This document shows positions 34,119 through 42,857 of a DNA stretch of 64,000 nucleotides, piece by piece. The notes below the pieces were generated by a model. It ran no database searches, had not been told where the DNA came from, and saw nothing but the letters and a program-made list of their open reading frames with translations. The position numbers and the translations under genes were made by a program. The stretch is from Pseudodesulfovibrio thermohalotolerans (GTDB lineage: Bacteria; Desulfobacterota; Desulfovibrionia; Desulfovibrionales; Desulfovibrionaceae). Position 1 is the first letter of the stretch. Each line of letters opens with the position of its first letter. Where the stretch lies: the NCBI RefSeq assembly GCF_021353295.2, contig NZ_CP120635.1:1406001-1470000 (forward strand). Direction: 5' to 3'.

Positions 34119-34856
34119 ATGAACATGCAACGGATTTGGGTTAATATCTTTATTTACGGAACGAGCTGTGCTTTGACCGTTATTGGCCTTTTGTTTTCTC
34201 CTTTCGTCTTCTCCTGGCTCAGATTCGTTCGATCGCTTTCCTCCGATTGTTCTGTGCGAAAATTGGTTTGGCTGTATGGCCGTATGTGGGTGCGCTTGGT
34301 CGGCCTCGTTGTGCCGGTGCGCATGGAGTTTGCCTCACCGCCAACGCCCTGTGTGTTTGTCGCCAACCATTCCTCGTTTTTTGATATGTTTTTTATGGGC
34401 GCGCAGCCGGAATGGAATATCTGTTTCGCGGTTCGCAGCTGGCCGTTTCGCATTCCGTGGTATGCGCCATTTATGCGGGCTTCTGGGTATATTAGGACAG
34501 AAGGTAGTTCCCTTGAGGATGTTCTTCGGCAGTCGAAGGCCACGCTGAAAAAAGGCGCTTCGCTGTTGTTTTTTCCTGAAGGAACACGATCGACGGACGG
34601 GGAAATGCACCGTTTCCATTCTGGCGCCTTTCGTATCGCCCTGGAAAATGGCGTCCCAGTGGTCCCGCTCTGTCTTACCGGCACGCATGCGTTGCTTCCC
34701 AAGGGAAATATGCTCATACAGCCAGCAAAAGTAATAGTGCGCTTGCTTCCGCCGGTGTATCCCGATAACTACAGGCAAACGGCTTGCGGACATCTTGAGA
34801 TGAAGAAGGACGTCAAGGCTTTGATGTCCCAAGCGCTTGTTGCCATGGAAACATAG
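34119..34856 (+). CDS. 1-acyl-glycerol-3-phosphate acyltransferase-like (PlsC)
   Basis: A 245-residue membrane-associated acyltransferase. I chose ATG 34119 (MNMQRIWVNIFIY); the frame opens at 34062 in the previous gene. An N-terminal hydrophobic segment (about 5-32) anchors it. The catalytic motif is FVANHSSFFDM (HX4D), followed by FPEGTRSTDGEMHRF and VPVVPLCLTGT. In aryl-polyene systems acyltransferases attach the pigment to a lipid anchor. The ribosome site is weak or hidden in the palindrome just upstream. Confidence 0.85.
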   Translation: MNMQRIWVNIFIYGTSCALTVIGLLFSPFVFSWLRFVRSLSSDCSVRKLVWLYGRMWVRLVGLVVPVRMEFASPPTPCVFVANHSSFFDMFFMGAQPEWNICFAVRSWPFRIPWYAPFMRASGYIRTEGSSLEDVLRQSKATLKKGASLLFFPEGTRSTDGEMHRFHSGAFRIALENGVPVVPLCLTGTHALLPKGNMLIQPAKVIVRLLPPVYPDNYRQTACGHLEMKKDVKALMSQALVAMET

Positions 34857-34881
34857 ACAGTTTTTACAAGGAGCTAAGGTG

Positions 34882-35283
34882 ATGAAACGTACCCGTTTGA
34901 TTTTAATTTTCTGTGCACTGGCGGCAGTCCTGCTGCTGGTCTCCTGCCGCACCGCCCCCATCTACAATATCAATGACGCAGCCATCCCGCAGGCCGCACA
35001 AGGTCCAATGACAATGCAACAGGTACAAAATGCCATTGTTAAAGCCGGTACAGGGCTCGGTTGGAACATGCGTGTGATCAAACCCGGTCTTATCGAGGCG
35101 ACTCTGAATATCCGAGCGCACCAGGCTGTTGTCGATATCACTTATGACCAGCAAGACTACAGCATCAACTACAAAAGCAGCATCAACCTTAAATACAACG
35201 GGACTAAAATTCATAGTAACTACAACGGATGGATTCAGAATCTCAGCCAGGCCATCAATAATAACTTGGCGGTCATTCAATAG
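34882..35283 (+). CDS. Small lipoprotein, 133 residues
   Basis: ATG 34882 follows AAGGTG. The signal ends LLVSC (lipobox-like). The mature protein begins with an Ala/Gln-rich segment and a helix (MTMQQVQNAIVKAGTGLGW), then beta strands rich in Asn and Tyr (YDQQDYSINYKSSINLKYN) and a final helix (GWIQNLSQAINNNLAVIQ). The alternating pattern suggests a small alpha/beta domain facing the periplasm. Family not recognised. It is followed by a hairpin. Confidence 0.65.
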   Translation: MKRTRLILIFCALAAVLLLVSCRTAPIYNINDAAIPQAAQGPMTMQQVQNAIVKAGTGLGWNMRVIKPGLIEATLNIRAHQAVVDITYDQQDYSINYKSSINLKYNGTKIHSNYNGWIQNLSQAINNNLAVIQ

Positions 35284-35293
35284 TGTTTATCGG

Positions 35294-35317
35294 CCTGCGG
35301 AGAATCTTCTCCGCAGG
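35294..35317. terminator. Hairpin after the small lipoprotein gene
   Basis: cctgcggaga (35294-35303) and tctccgcagg (35308-35317) form a 10-base stem with an atct loop. No long T-run follows, so termination may be partial within the operon. Confidence 0.45.
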
Positions 35318-35406
35318 TCTTCGGTCCATCCTGCGATAGCTTTCTACATCATCTCTGCGCCAACATGAGGGGGCCTCGATCCCACCCGGTGCGCCTTCTT
35401 TTAATT

Positions 35407-35847
35407 ATGGAATCCATGATGCATCTACCTGTACCCGCCGCAACACTTATCCCCCATCGGGGGGCCATGCTACTTGTGGACATTCTTGTCGCCTCGGAGC
35501 AGGGAACCGGGTGTGTCGAGACGACACTTCCCGGTGATGGGCCCGCCGCAGGTGAGGGAGGTACAATTTCCCCGCTCGTGTTCGTGGAGTTGCTGGCCCA
35601 GACCTATGCTGCCATTCGAGGATGGGAGCTGGCGGCAGCAGGTCTGCCTATCCCGGAGGGCTATCTGGTGGGTGTCCAGCGGTTTGTCGTTCTGGGCCGT
35701 GCCCGTGGCGGAGAGAAACTAGTCGTCGATGTCGAGACCGTTGGTGAATTCGAAGGGTTTTATGTGGTGGAAGGCCGGATTTCGCAGGGTGGCGACGTGG
35801 TCGCAACCGGCAACGTCAAACTCTGGATACCCCCGGGGGCGAGATGA
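35407..35847 (+). CDS. Hotdog-fold 3-hydroxyacyl-ACP dehydratase-like protein (ApeP-like)
   Basis: A 146-residue protein from ATG 35407 (MESMMHLPVPAATLIPHRG); the open frame begins 42 bases earlier. LIPHRGAMLLVDIL is the FabZ/ApeP-type opening with the catalytic His, followed by the helix PLVFVELLAQTYAAIRGW and the strand LVGVQRFVVLGRARGGEKL. It would dehydrate the hydroxyacyl intermediate together with the second hotdog protein (39468). It overlaps the LolA-like gene by four bases. Confidence 0.82.
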   Translation: MESMMHLPVPAATLIPHRGAMLLVDILVASEQGTGCVETTLPGDGPAAGEGGTISPLVFVELLAQTYAAIRGWELAAAGLPIPEGYLVGVQRFVVLGRARGGEKLVVDVETVGEFEGFYVVEGRISQGGDVVATGNVKLWIPPGAR

Positions 35848-36473
35848 TACAGCGGTTTGTTTTTCTTTTTTCCCTTCTTCTGCCGGTCATGGCCTACGGG
35901 GCCGATGCTGTTCCTAATCAGTCGCTGTTGAATGGAATGCAGGCACGGGCTGCGTCGGTCGTCAGCATCCGAAGCAATTTTATCGAGGAAAAGCACCTCA
36001 AGATGTTTGACAGTGTACTTGTTTCCAAGGGCGTTTTCGCCTTTCGCCGCCCCGACTCGCTTCGCTGGGAATACACCTCCCCGTTCCGGTCGGGTTTTCT
36101 TCTCTCCGGCGGCAATGGGGTGGAGTGGGATGATACCTCGGATGCAGTCCGAGAAGTGTCTGTCCATTCATCGCCGCTTGTCGCCATGATCGCACGGCAG
36201 ATCATGGCCTGGACGACCTTTGACATCTCATGGCTCGAAGAGCGGTATCTTATCTGTCAGGTCAGTGCGCATCCGCTGGTTCTGGAACTGCATCCTCGGA
36301 GTGAGCTTGCCAAGGAGTTCCTTGCCAATCTGGTCATCACGTTCGCCGAGGATGGGGTGGTTCTCCACTCCCTAGAGTTGCATGAGACTGACGGCGACTT
36401 TACCCGCATCTCCTTTGACCAGCCTCAGCTCAATACCTCGTTGCCGGATACAACGTTTACCGCGGTCCAATGA
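35844..36473 (+). CDS. LolA-like periplasmic carrier protein
   Basis: A 209-residue exported protein. The signal peptide ends MAYGADA. The mature part starts with QSLLNGMQARAASVVSIRSNF and continues FRRPDSLRWEYTSPFRSGFLLSG, the pattern of outer-membrane lipoprotein carrier-like proteins (DUF/ApeL-type) in polyene clusters. It probably shuttles the lipid-linked pigment across the periplasm with the MMPL exporter encoded next (four-base overlap). Confidence 0.83.
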   Translation: MIQRFVFLFSLLLPVMAYGADAVPNQSLLNGMQARAASVVSIRSNFIEEKHLKMFDSVLVSKGVFAFRRPDSLRWEYTSPFRSGFLLSGGNGVEWDDTSDAVREVSVHSSPLVAMIARQIMAWTTFDISWLEERYLICQVSAHPLVLELHPRSELAKEFLANLVITFAEDGVVLHSLELHETDGDFTRISFDQPQLNTSLPDTTFTAVQ

Positions 36474-38833
36474 GATATGGCAATGGTCCGCAGCGGGCAA
36501 TGGGCTTTTCCGGAAAAAGGCGGTGGGTGCCGGTTCTCCTGACGTTGGCGATTATGGCGGCGTGTCTTACTTTGTTCGCAGTCACTCCGGTCAGGACCGA
36601 TATTTGCGCCATGTTGCCGGTGGGCGAGCAGGGGCTGCTTGCCCAGGATTTTGATCGGCTTACCCATTCCAGTCTGGCCAATAACGTCTTCATTTCTCTC
36701 CATGCCGCTCCGGAAGTGAGTCGTGCAAAGCTTATTCAGAGAGCAGAGCAAATGACTGATGCTTTAGCCGGTCATGGACTTGCTTTTGTGCGTCCGTCGT
36801 CCGTCAATCCCTTGCGGGCCATGACGTTTCTTCTGGATAACTCGGCGAACTTGATGACAGCGGCCGACCTTGATGCCGTGAAGCCTCAGTTGAAGCCGGA
36901 GGCGGTGCGGACCGCTTTGTCTCGGAACGTGCGGCTACTGGCCGAACCGCAGGGCATCGCCCTGAAATCCCTCGTCCGTCGGGACCCGCTTGGGTGGCGG
37001 AGCCGCTTGGGGGCGCGGTTGAAGCATTTGGCCGGATTCACTGAAGCCCATGTGGAAAACGGCCATATTTTCAGTAAGGACCGCCGTTCGATTCTGTTGA
37101 CGGCCAAGCCGGAAACGCGTCTCTCCGATGCTGATGGTGCTGCTCGACTCGTAGCGGAATTTCAGTCTGTGAAGCGGGCGCTACCGTCCGGCATTACGGC
37201 CGATATGGTGGGCGGCCAGGTACATACCAACGCCAACGCTTCGGTCATCAAGCAGGATCTTGTCGTCATTTCCGTTGCTGCTGCGGCATTCCTTGTCCTA
37301 CTCTTTTTTCTCTTTTTCCGTTCACGGCGGGCGCTCAGCGTTTTTGCCGCACCGCTGGTAGCCATGGCAGCGGGCTTGGGCGGGGCGGCGTTGTTCGGCC
37401 AGACCGTCTCGGCCATCGTCATCGGTTTCGGTTCGGTGCTGGTCGGCATATCCATTGATTTTGCCATGCATGTATACTTTGCCATGCGTCGGCAGCCGGA
37501 GCGTCCGGCTTTGGCCGTCCATGCCGTGGCCCGGCCTGTCATTTATTGCGCGTTGACTTCCTGTGCGGCATTTGGAGCCTTATTTTTATCCGATATCCCC
37601 GGCATTCGACAGTTGGCGGTCTTTGCCATTGCCGGGCTGGTCGCTTCGGTGTTGTTTTCGCTGCTGGTATTGCCGGCTTTTGGTGCCGGAGCGTTGCCTG
37701 AGAGACGGAAGCGGAGCATTCCCCTGCCGTCCCTGCCGGTTGTCGTAACCTTGCCGCTCTGGGGCGCGTTGCTCCTTGGTTGTTTGTGGTGCGCACTGCC
37801 GACCTCCCTGGACCCGGATTTGCGCAGTATCGGCTACCGGCCTGCATCCGTCCGTGACGCCGAAGCACGTTTTACTGCCGTCTGGGGAGATATGCGGAGC
37901 CGTGGGGTGGTCTTTGCCGAGGGCCGTTCTGTTGAAACGGCCCTGTCCGCCAACGATAAAGTATATGACGCCTTGCGTGCGGACCTGCCTGATGTCGCGG
38001 CTTCCAGCCTGGCTCCGTTGGTTCCCTCCAGGGGGACTCAGAAGGGCAACCGTGCTCGGTGGGACGCATTTTGGGCTAGAGGGCGAAGAGAGCATACGAT
38101 TGAAGTCCTTCTTGCGGAGGCGGGGGATCTGGGCTTTTCCTCCGCGGCGTTCACGCCTTTTCTCCAGGGGCTGAACCGGATGCCGGAACCGATTACTCCG
38201 CATTCTCTTGATCAGGGCTCTTTGGGATTTCTTCGGGATATTTTTATGCCGGATTCAGGGTTGGACAAAGCCACCGTGTTGACCTTTCTCCCTGATTCGG
38301 AGCAGGTTCGAGCGTATTTTTCCCCGGAAAGAGAACAGAAACTTGGCGTCCGGTTGGTTTCCAACGGCCGGTTCAAGGCCATGCTGGAGTCGGCCATGAA
38401 GACGGATATCAGGAGTTTCATCTCCTTTTCCGGTCTGTGCGTCGTTCTGTTGATTTTTCTTTTGTATCGTAACGTTCGCCGGTCGTTGCTGGCTGTTCTT
38501 CCCGCTGTTACAGGTGTGGCGGCCGTTTTTGGCGGTCTGGGACTGACGGGAACACCGCTTAATTTGTTCCATATCACGGCTCTGCCGCTTGTTATCGGAC
38601 TTGGGGCCGACTATGGCATCGTTCAGGTCAATCGAGAGCATGAGTCTCTGGACCTGGATACCACAACGGCCGTCTTCGCCTCCGGGGTGACCACGCTGGC
38701 CGGATTTGGGGTGCTTATTTTAGCCCGCCATCCCTCGCTGCACGCCATGGGAATCACCGTGGTGCTCGGTGTTGGAGTTGCATTGGCCACAGCCCTGCTG
38801 TTGCTCCCCAACCTGCTGCGGAGGGCGGAATGA
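36470..38833 (+). CDS. MMPL/RND-type exporter (ApeM-like)
   Basis: A 787-residue inner-membrane transporter. An N-terminal TM (about 18-40) precedes a periplasmic domain of about 200 residues. Helices follow at about 260-410 with IVIGFGSVLVGISIDFAMHVYFAM (proton-relay Asp). A second periplasmic domain and a second helix bundle (about 640-780, ITALPLVIGLGADYGIVQVN) complete the MMPL layout. It would flip or extrude the finished pigment from the inner membrane. The start overlaps the LolA-like gene. Confidence 0.9.
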   Translation: MRYGNGPQRAMGFSGKRRWVPVLLTLAIMAACLTLFAVTPVRTDICAMLPVGEQGLLAQDFDRLTHSSLANNVFISLHAAPEVSRAKLIQRAEQMTDALAGHGLAFVRPSSVNPLRAMTFLLDNSANLMTAADLDAVKPQLKPEAVRTALSRNVRLLAEPQGIALKSLVRRDPLGWRSRLGARLKHLAGFTEAHVENGHIFSKDRRSILLTAKPETRLSDADGAARLVAEFQSVKRALPSGITADMVGGQVHTNANASVIKQDLVVISVAAAAFLVLLFFLFFRSRRALSVFAAPLVAMAAGLGGAALFGQTVSAIVIGFGSVLVGISIDFAMHVYFAMRRQPERPALAVHAVARPVIYCALTSCAAFGALFLSDIPGIRQLAVFAIAGLVASVLFSLLVLPAFGAGALPERRKRSIPLPSLPVVVTLPLWGALLLGCLWCALPTSLDPDLRSIGYRPASVRDAEARFTAVWGDMRSRGVVFAEGRSVETALSANDKVYDALRADLPDVAASSLAPLVPSRGTQKGNRARWDAFWARGRREHTIEVLLAEAGDLGFSSAAFTPFLQGLNRMPEPITPHSLDQGSLGFLRDIFMPDSGLDKATVLTFLPDSEQVRAYFSPEREQKLGVRLVSNGRFKAMLESAMKTDIRSFISFSGLCVVLLIFLLYRNVRRSLLAVLPAVTGVAAVFGGLGLTGTPLNLFHITALPLVIGLGADYGIVQVNREHESLDLDTTTAVFASGVTTLAGFGVLILARHPSLHAMGITVVLGVGVALATALLLLPNLLRRAE

Positions 38834-39471
38834 ATCGTTTTATACCCCTTATGCTTGTTCTGCTTCTCGCGGCCGGGTGCGTCCGGCCGATGCCTCCTGC
38901 TGTGCCAATGGTATGTCCTCCGCTCAAAACGCAGTGGTACGACAATGGGGGCGTCTATCGACTGCGTCATAGTGGCGTGCTCCGCATCGGCGAAACGGTC
39001 CTGCCTCTTTCGGGGTTTATGGTGCTGGATACAGTACATCACCGTGCCAAGGTAGCCGTCCTCACCGGTCTGGGGATGACGCTTGCCTCGTTGGATGTGG
39101 AGGTGGGGCGTTGGACTGCCCTCTCTGCAAGCCCGGTGGCGCGGCATATTCCCCATTTTTTGGATCAGTGTGCCCTGTCCATACGGCGCATGTTCCTCAC
39201 TGGATTCCCGACGGCTTCGTCGTCGTGTGCCGTTGGCGATGGCCAGCCCCGGTGGCTAGCCGGGCAGGGAGAAGATCGGTGTGAGGTTTTCCTGGGACCG
39301 TCTGCCGGTGAGCTGACTAAGCGGGCAGCCAAGGGGCGGCGTCGCTGGTCGGTGACATATAGGGGGCAAGGTACAGAAGGATTGCTTTCCCTGCCGGAGG
39401 AAATCGTTTATGCCGATCCGGGCCGACGGGTAGTCGTTACGTTGAAACTTAAAGAAGCATCCTTACAATGA
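38830..39471 (+). CDS. DUF3261-type lipoprotein (ApeN-like)
   Basis: A 213-residue lipoprotein with a signal ending LLAAGC. The mature part is beta-rich and starts CVRPMPPAVPMVCPPL, then HSGVLRIGETVLPLSGFMVL and AKVAVLTGLGMTLASLDVEV, the layout of DUF3261 proteins of aryl-polyene clusters. It probably receives the pigment at the outer membrane. The start overlaps the exporter stop and the end overlaps the next start, both by four bases. Confidence 0.78.
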   Translation: MNRFIPLMLVLLLAAGCVRPMPPAVPMVCPPLKTQWYDNGGVYRLRHSGVLRIGETVLPLSGFMVLDTVHHRAKVAVLTGLGMTLASLDVEVGRWTALSASPVARHIPHFLDQCALSIRRMFLTGFPTASSSCAVGDGQPRWLAGQGEDRCEVFLGPSAGELTKRAAKGRRRWSVTYRGQGTEGLLSLPEEIVYADPGRRVVVTLKLKEASLQ

Positions 39472-39854
39472 TCTCGTTCGAAACTGCTGTGCGGGCCGCA
39501 GGTAGCCCTCTTCACCTTACTGAGAACGGTTTTGAAAAAACGTTTGTTTTTCCGCCGGATTTTGTCGGTTTTGATGGCCATTTCCCCGGCGCGCCTATTC
39601 TGCCCGCCATGGTCCAGCTTATGGCGGGTGCTCAGGCTGCGGCGGAGGCTCTGTCCCAACTTCGGGCTGGACACTATACCGTCTCCGGTGTGACGCGGGG
39701 TAAATTCCTCAAACCAGTTGAACCGGATGAACAACTGGTGGTTATGGGAACGCTGACCGAAGATGGGGCCGCGCCGTCTGCCGTGGTGCGTATACTTTCC
39801 GGCGAGGATGCCGTCTCTCTTTTTCGTGTGACTTTCAGCGAGGTTAAGCCATGA
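39468..39854 (+). CDS. FabA/FabZ-like hotdog dehydratase (ApeI-like)
   Basis: A 128-residue single hotdog domain. FVFPPDFVGFDGHFPGAPILP contains the FabZ-type GHFPG.P.LP motif with catalytic His, followed by helix AMVQLMAGAQAAAEAL and strand VSGVTRGKFLKPVEPDEQL. The second catalytic Glu or Asp of FabZ is not obvious. With the first hotdog protein (35407) it probably forms the dehydratase pair of the pathway. Four-base overlaps with both neighbours. Confidence 0.85.
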   Translation: MISFETAVRAAGSPLHLTENGFEKTFVFPPDFVGFDGHFPGAPILPAMVQLMAGAQAAAEALSQLRAGHYTVSGVTRGKFLKPVEPDEQLVVMGTLTEDGAAPSAVVRILSGEDAVSLFRVTFSEVKP

Positions 39855-40312
39855 GCAGAAATGCGTATTTCAAGGTCGTTAAGGACGCTCCGGCTCCATT
39901 GCGTGACGAGGTGGAACGCCGGGTTCGTTTCGAGGAGGTAGATCCCCTCGGCATTGTCTGGCATGGTCGCTATCCCAGCTATTTTGAGGACGGTCGGGTC
40001 AGCCACGGTCATCGTTACGGCATCGGTTACCTGGACTTCCACGCGCACAGGGTGACCGCCCCGGTCAAACAGATGCATGTGGACTATATTCTGCCACTCG
40101 CCTTTGGCGATACCGTACGAATCGAAACCCTACTGCACTATAACGAAGCGGCACGACTCAATTATGAGTTCATCATCCGCAATGCGGCCGGGGAAGTAAC
40201 CACGACCGGGTATACCGTGCAGCTTTTTGTGGATGCCGAGCGCGAACTGATGCTGACGCCGCCTGATTTCTACACGGCATTTTTGGCACGATGGACGGGC
40301 GGACAACTCTGA
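39851..40312 (+). CDS. Acyl-CoA/ACP thioesterase-like (4HBT, ApeK-like)
   Basis: A 153-residue hotdog thioesterase. RVRFEEVDPLGIVWHGRYPSY has the catalytic Asp of the 4-hydroxybenzoyl-CoA thioesterase family in DPLGIVWHG. Strands VKQMHVDYILPLAFGDTVRI and LNYEFIIRNAAGEVTTTGYTV follow. It may release or edit acyl intermediates. The stop overlaps the next start as TGATG. Confidence 0.88.
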   Translation: MSRNAYFKVVKDAPAPLRDEVERRVRFEEVDPLGIVWHGRYPSYFEDGRVSHGHRYGIGYLDFHAHRVTAPVKQMHVDYILPLAFGDTVRIETLLHYNEAARLNYEFIIRNAAGEVTTTGYTVQLFVDAERELMLTPPDFYTAFLARWTGGQL

Positions 40313-41691
40313 TGGCCCGGGTGCTGCTCATATCTACCAATACAACCACGGAACCCTACCCGGTCTATCCGCTTGGCATGTCCGTGATAGCGGCGGCGCT
40401 GGAGCTGGATGGACATAACGTGCGTCAGTTCGATTTTCTGGCTGCGGGAAAGGAACTGGAACCACTGGCTGCGGTCTTGACCGGGTTTCAGCCGGATTTG
40501 ACTGGTATTTCCTTGCGCAATATCGACAACGTGGATTCTCTTTCTTTTGCTGAAAACTGGTATCTGAGCCATGTCCGGGAAGTCGCCCATTTCTTGAAGC
40601 AGGATGGATATACCGTGGTCGTCGGAGGCCCCGGATTCTCCCTTATGCCGGAGATTATTCTCGATTACTTAGGAGCGGATTTCGGTGTCGTGGGCGAGGG
40701 GGAACAAAAGATGCGGCGGCTGGTGCATATGTTGGAAGCCGGGGATGTGCCGCCTCGGGTCATGAAGCCGGAAAAGGGCCTTGGGTCGAAGGAAATGATC
40801 ACTCCTGTTCGCGATGAAGCCATTCTGGATTTTTACATGAAGCAGAGCGGCATCGCCAGCGTACAGACCAAACGGGGGTGTGAGAACCGTTGCGCGTATT
40901 GCTCCTATCCGTCCATCGAGGGCGGGTGGTTGCGGCCGCGAGCCGTTGCTGATGTGGTGGATGAGATAGAAACGCTGTACCTGCGAAACGGGGTGGATTC
41001 TGTTTTCTTCACCGACTCCGTATTCAACGACTCGCACGGCTACTACCTTGAGTTGGCCGAAGCCTTGGTTCGAAAGCAGTTACCCATCAAGTGGAGTGGC
41101 TTTTTTCAGCCTACTTCTGTGGATGCGACGACACTGGACCTGCTTAAACGCTCCGGCCTGCACGCCATGGAGGTGGGGACGGACGCGGCAACGGACGAGA
41201 CGTTGGAGGCGATGAACAAGCCGTTCTCCTTTGCGGATGTTCGCGAGTTTAACGCTGCTTGTGTTGCGGCGCGCATTCCCTGCGCTCACTTCGTCATTTT
41301 CGGCGGGCCGGGAGAGACGCTGGAGACCGTCCGGCAGGGCATCGCCAACCTCAATGCCCTGGAGCATTGTGTTGTTTTTCCCTTTTCCGGCATTCGACTG
41401 TATCGAGGGACACCGCTCTATGCCCAGGCCCGGCGAGAGAGGCTGGTGGCCCCTGCCGACACACTGCTTGAGCCAAAGTTTTATTTTTCTCCCTTCGTAG
41501 ATCCGGCCCAACTCAATGAGATGCTCAAAAAGGGCTTTGCTGGACGTCGGGACCGTATCTTTCCTCCCTCGGACGGGCAGGAGCGAATGAACGTTCTGCG
41601 TCGGTTTGGCTGTCGCGGCCTGCTGTGGGATACCCTTATCTCCTTTCCCAAGGAATCGGCTGCGCCTCATCTCTGTGGGGTTTCGTCATGA
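40312..41691 (+). CDS. B12-binding radical SAM enzyme
   Basis: A 459-residue protein from ATG 40312. The N-terminal 150 residues have the cobalamin-binding fold start (VLLISTNTTTEPYPVYPLGM) and VVGGPGFSLMPEIIL. The radical SAM core has the Cys triad in RGCENRCAYCSYPSIEGG (CxxxCxxC) and VDSVFFTDSVFNDSHG, then FVIFGGPGETLETVRQG. Members methylate unreactive carbons or rearrange rings. Here it could methylate or modify the aromatic head or the chain; no ordinary SAM methyltransferase is present in the operon. Substrate unknown. Confidence 0.88.
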   Translation: MARVLLISTNTTTEPYPVYPLGMSVIAAALELDGHNVRQFDFLAAGKELEPLAAVLTGFQPDLTGISLRNIDNVDSLSFAENWYLSHVREVAHFLKQDGYTVVVGGPGFSLMPEIILDYLGADFGVVGEGEQKMRRLVHMLEAGDVPPRVMKPEKGLGSKEMITPVRDEAILDFYMKQSGIASVQTKRGCENRCAYCSYPSIEGGWLRPRAVADVVDEIETLYLRNGVDSVFFTDSVFNDSHGYYLELAEALVRKQLPIKWSGFFQPTSVDATTLDLLKRSGLHAMEVGTDAATDETLEAMNKPFSFADVREFNAACVAARIPCAHFVIFGGPGETLETVRQGIANLNALEHCVVFPFSGIRLYRGTPLYAQARRERLVAPADTLLEPKFYFSPFVDPAQLNEMLKKGFAGRRDRIFPPSDGQERMNVLRRFGCRGLLWDTLISFPKESAAPHLCGVSS

Positions 41692-42857
41692 TTGATGTCC
41701 TTGTTGTCATACCGGTCTATAACCATGGCCAAACGTTGCGTCAGGTGGCCGAGCAGGCCCTTGATATTTTTACCGACGTACTGGTGGTGGACGACGGCAG
41801 CACGGATGGCGGGATCGAGACATTGGTTGGGCTCCCGGTCCGGTTAGTGCAGCACGATACGAACCGAGGCAAAGGCCAGGCCATCCTAACTGCGGCGGAA
41901 GAGGCGCGTCGCCTGGGCAAGACGCATCTCATCACCCTGGACGCCGACGGGCAGCACTTTCCATCGGACATCCCGGCTTTTCTGGCGGCGATACAGGAAG
42001 ATCCCCGGGCCGTCGTGGTTGGTGCCCGTGATTTTAGCGGCGAAAATATTCCGGGCGCATCGGTGTTCGGGCGTCGTTTTTCCAATTTTTGGCTGCGAGT
42101 GCAGACCGGAGTCTGTCTTTCCGATGTCCAATGCGGATTCCGGGCTTATCCCTTGGCTATATTCAGCGCCGTTACGCTTAATGAGCGCCGTTTTGCCTTT
42201 GAGGTGGAAGTGCTGGTCCGGTCGGCCTGGGCAGGCTATCCATTGAAGGATGTGGACATTCACGTCCATTATCCCAAGCCGGATGAGCGGATTTCCCATT
42301 TTCGCGCTCTGCGGGATAATGTGGAGATATCCTTGCTCAATACCCGCCTGACGGCTCGCTCTTTTCTTCCTGTCCCGCACCGTCGATACACCGAGGACGA
42401 GACCGGGCGGGTCAGTCCCGTCCACCCCATTAAATCTCTGCGTTTGTTGCTCGAAAAGAATGAAACACCGTGGCAGCTTGCGTTGGCGGCCGGGCTAGGG
42501 ATGCTGCTCGGCACACTGCCCCTCATCGGATTGCATTGCCTCGCCATCGTCTTTGTCCTTGGCTATTTCCGGCTCAGCAAGATCATGGGGTTGGCCGTAA
42601 GTCAGCTTTGCATTCCCCCTTTTGTCCCGGCGTTGTGCGTGGAGGCCGGGTACTACCTGCGGCATGGACAGTTCTTGACCGACATATCTATGCAGACGCT
42701 TGGTTACGAGGCGTTGGAGCGTATCTGGGAATACGTTCTCGGTACGTTGGTACTTGGCCCGGCCTTTGGTCTGCTGACCGGGGTTGTCGTCTACGGGCTG
42801 GCCAGGATCGTCCGATCCCGGCTCAGCCGAGATCGGGCGGAGGAGTCTCTTCCGTGA
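41688..42857 (+). CDS. Family 2 glycosyltransferase with DUF2062 domain
   Basis: A 389-residue protein from ATG 41688 (MIDVLVVIPVYNHGQTLRQV). The GT-A fold has the nucleotide motif VVDDGSTDGG and the metal-binding DADGQHFPSD, with CGFRAYP. After about residue 260 comes a DUF2062-like region with two or three membrane helices (LAAGLGMLLGTLPLIGLHCL). Dolichol-phosphate-mannose-synthase-like enzymes of this type glycosylate lipid carriers. In canonical clusters the GT is fused to an acyltransferase; here the acyltransferase is the next gene. Confidence 0.88.
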   Translation: MIDVLVVIPVYNHGQTLRQVAEQALDIFTDVLVVDDGSTDGGIETLVGLPVRLVQHDTNRGKGQAILTAAEEARRLGKTHLITLDADGQHFPSDIPAFLAAIQEDPRAVVVGARDFSGENIPGASVFGRRFSNFWLRVQTGVCLSDVQCGFRAYPLAIFSAVTLNERRFAFEVEVLVRSAWAGYPLKDVDIHVHYPKPDERISHFRALRDNVEISLLNTRLTARSFLPVPHRRYTEDETGRVSPVHPIKSLRLLLEKNETPWQLALAAGLGMLLGTLPLIGLHCLAIVFVLGYFRLSKIMGLAVSQLCIPPFVPALCVEAGYYLRHGQFLTDISMQTLGYEALERIWEYVLGTLVLGPAFGLLTGVVVYGLARIVRSRLSRDRAEESLP

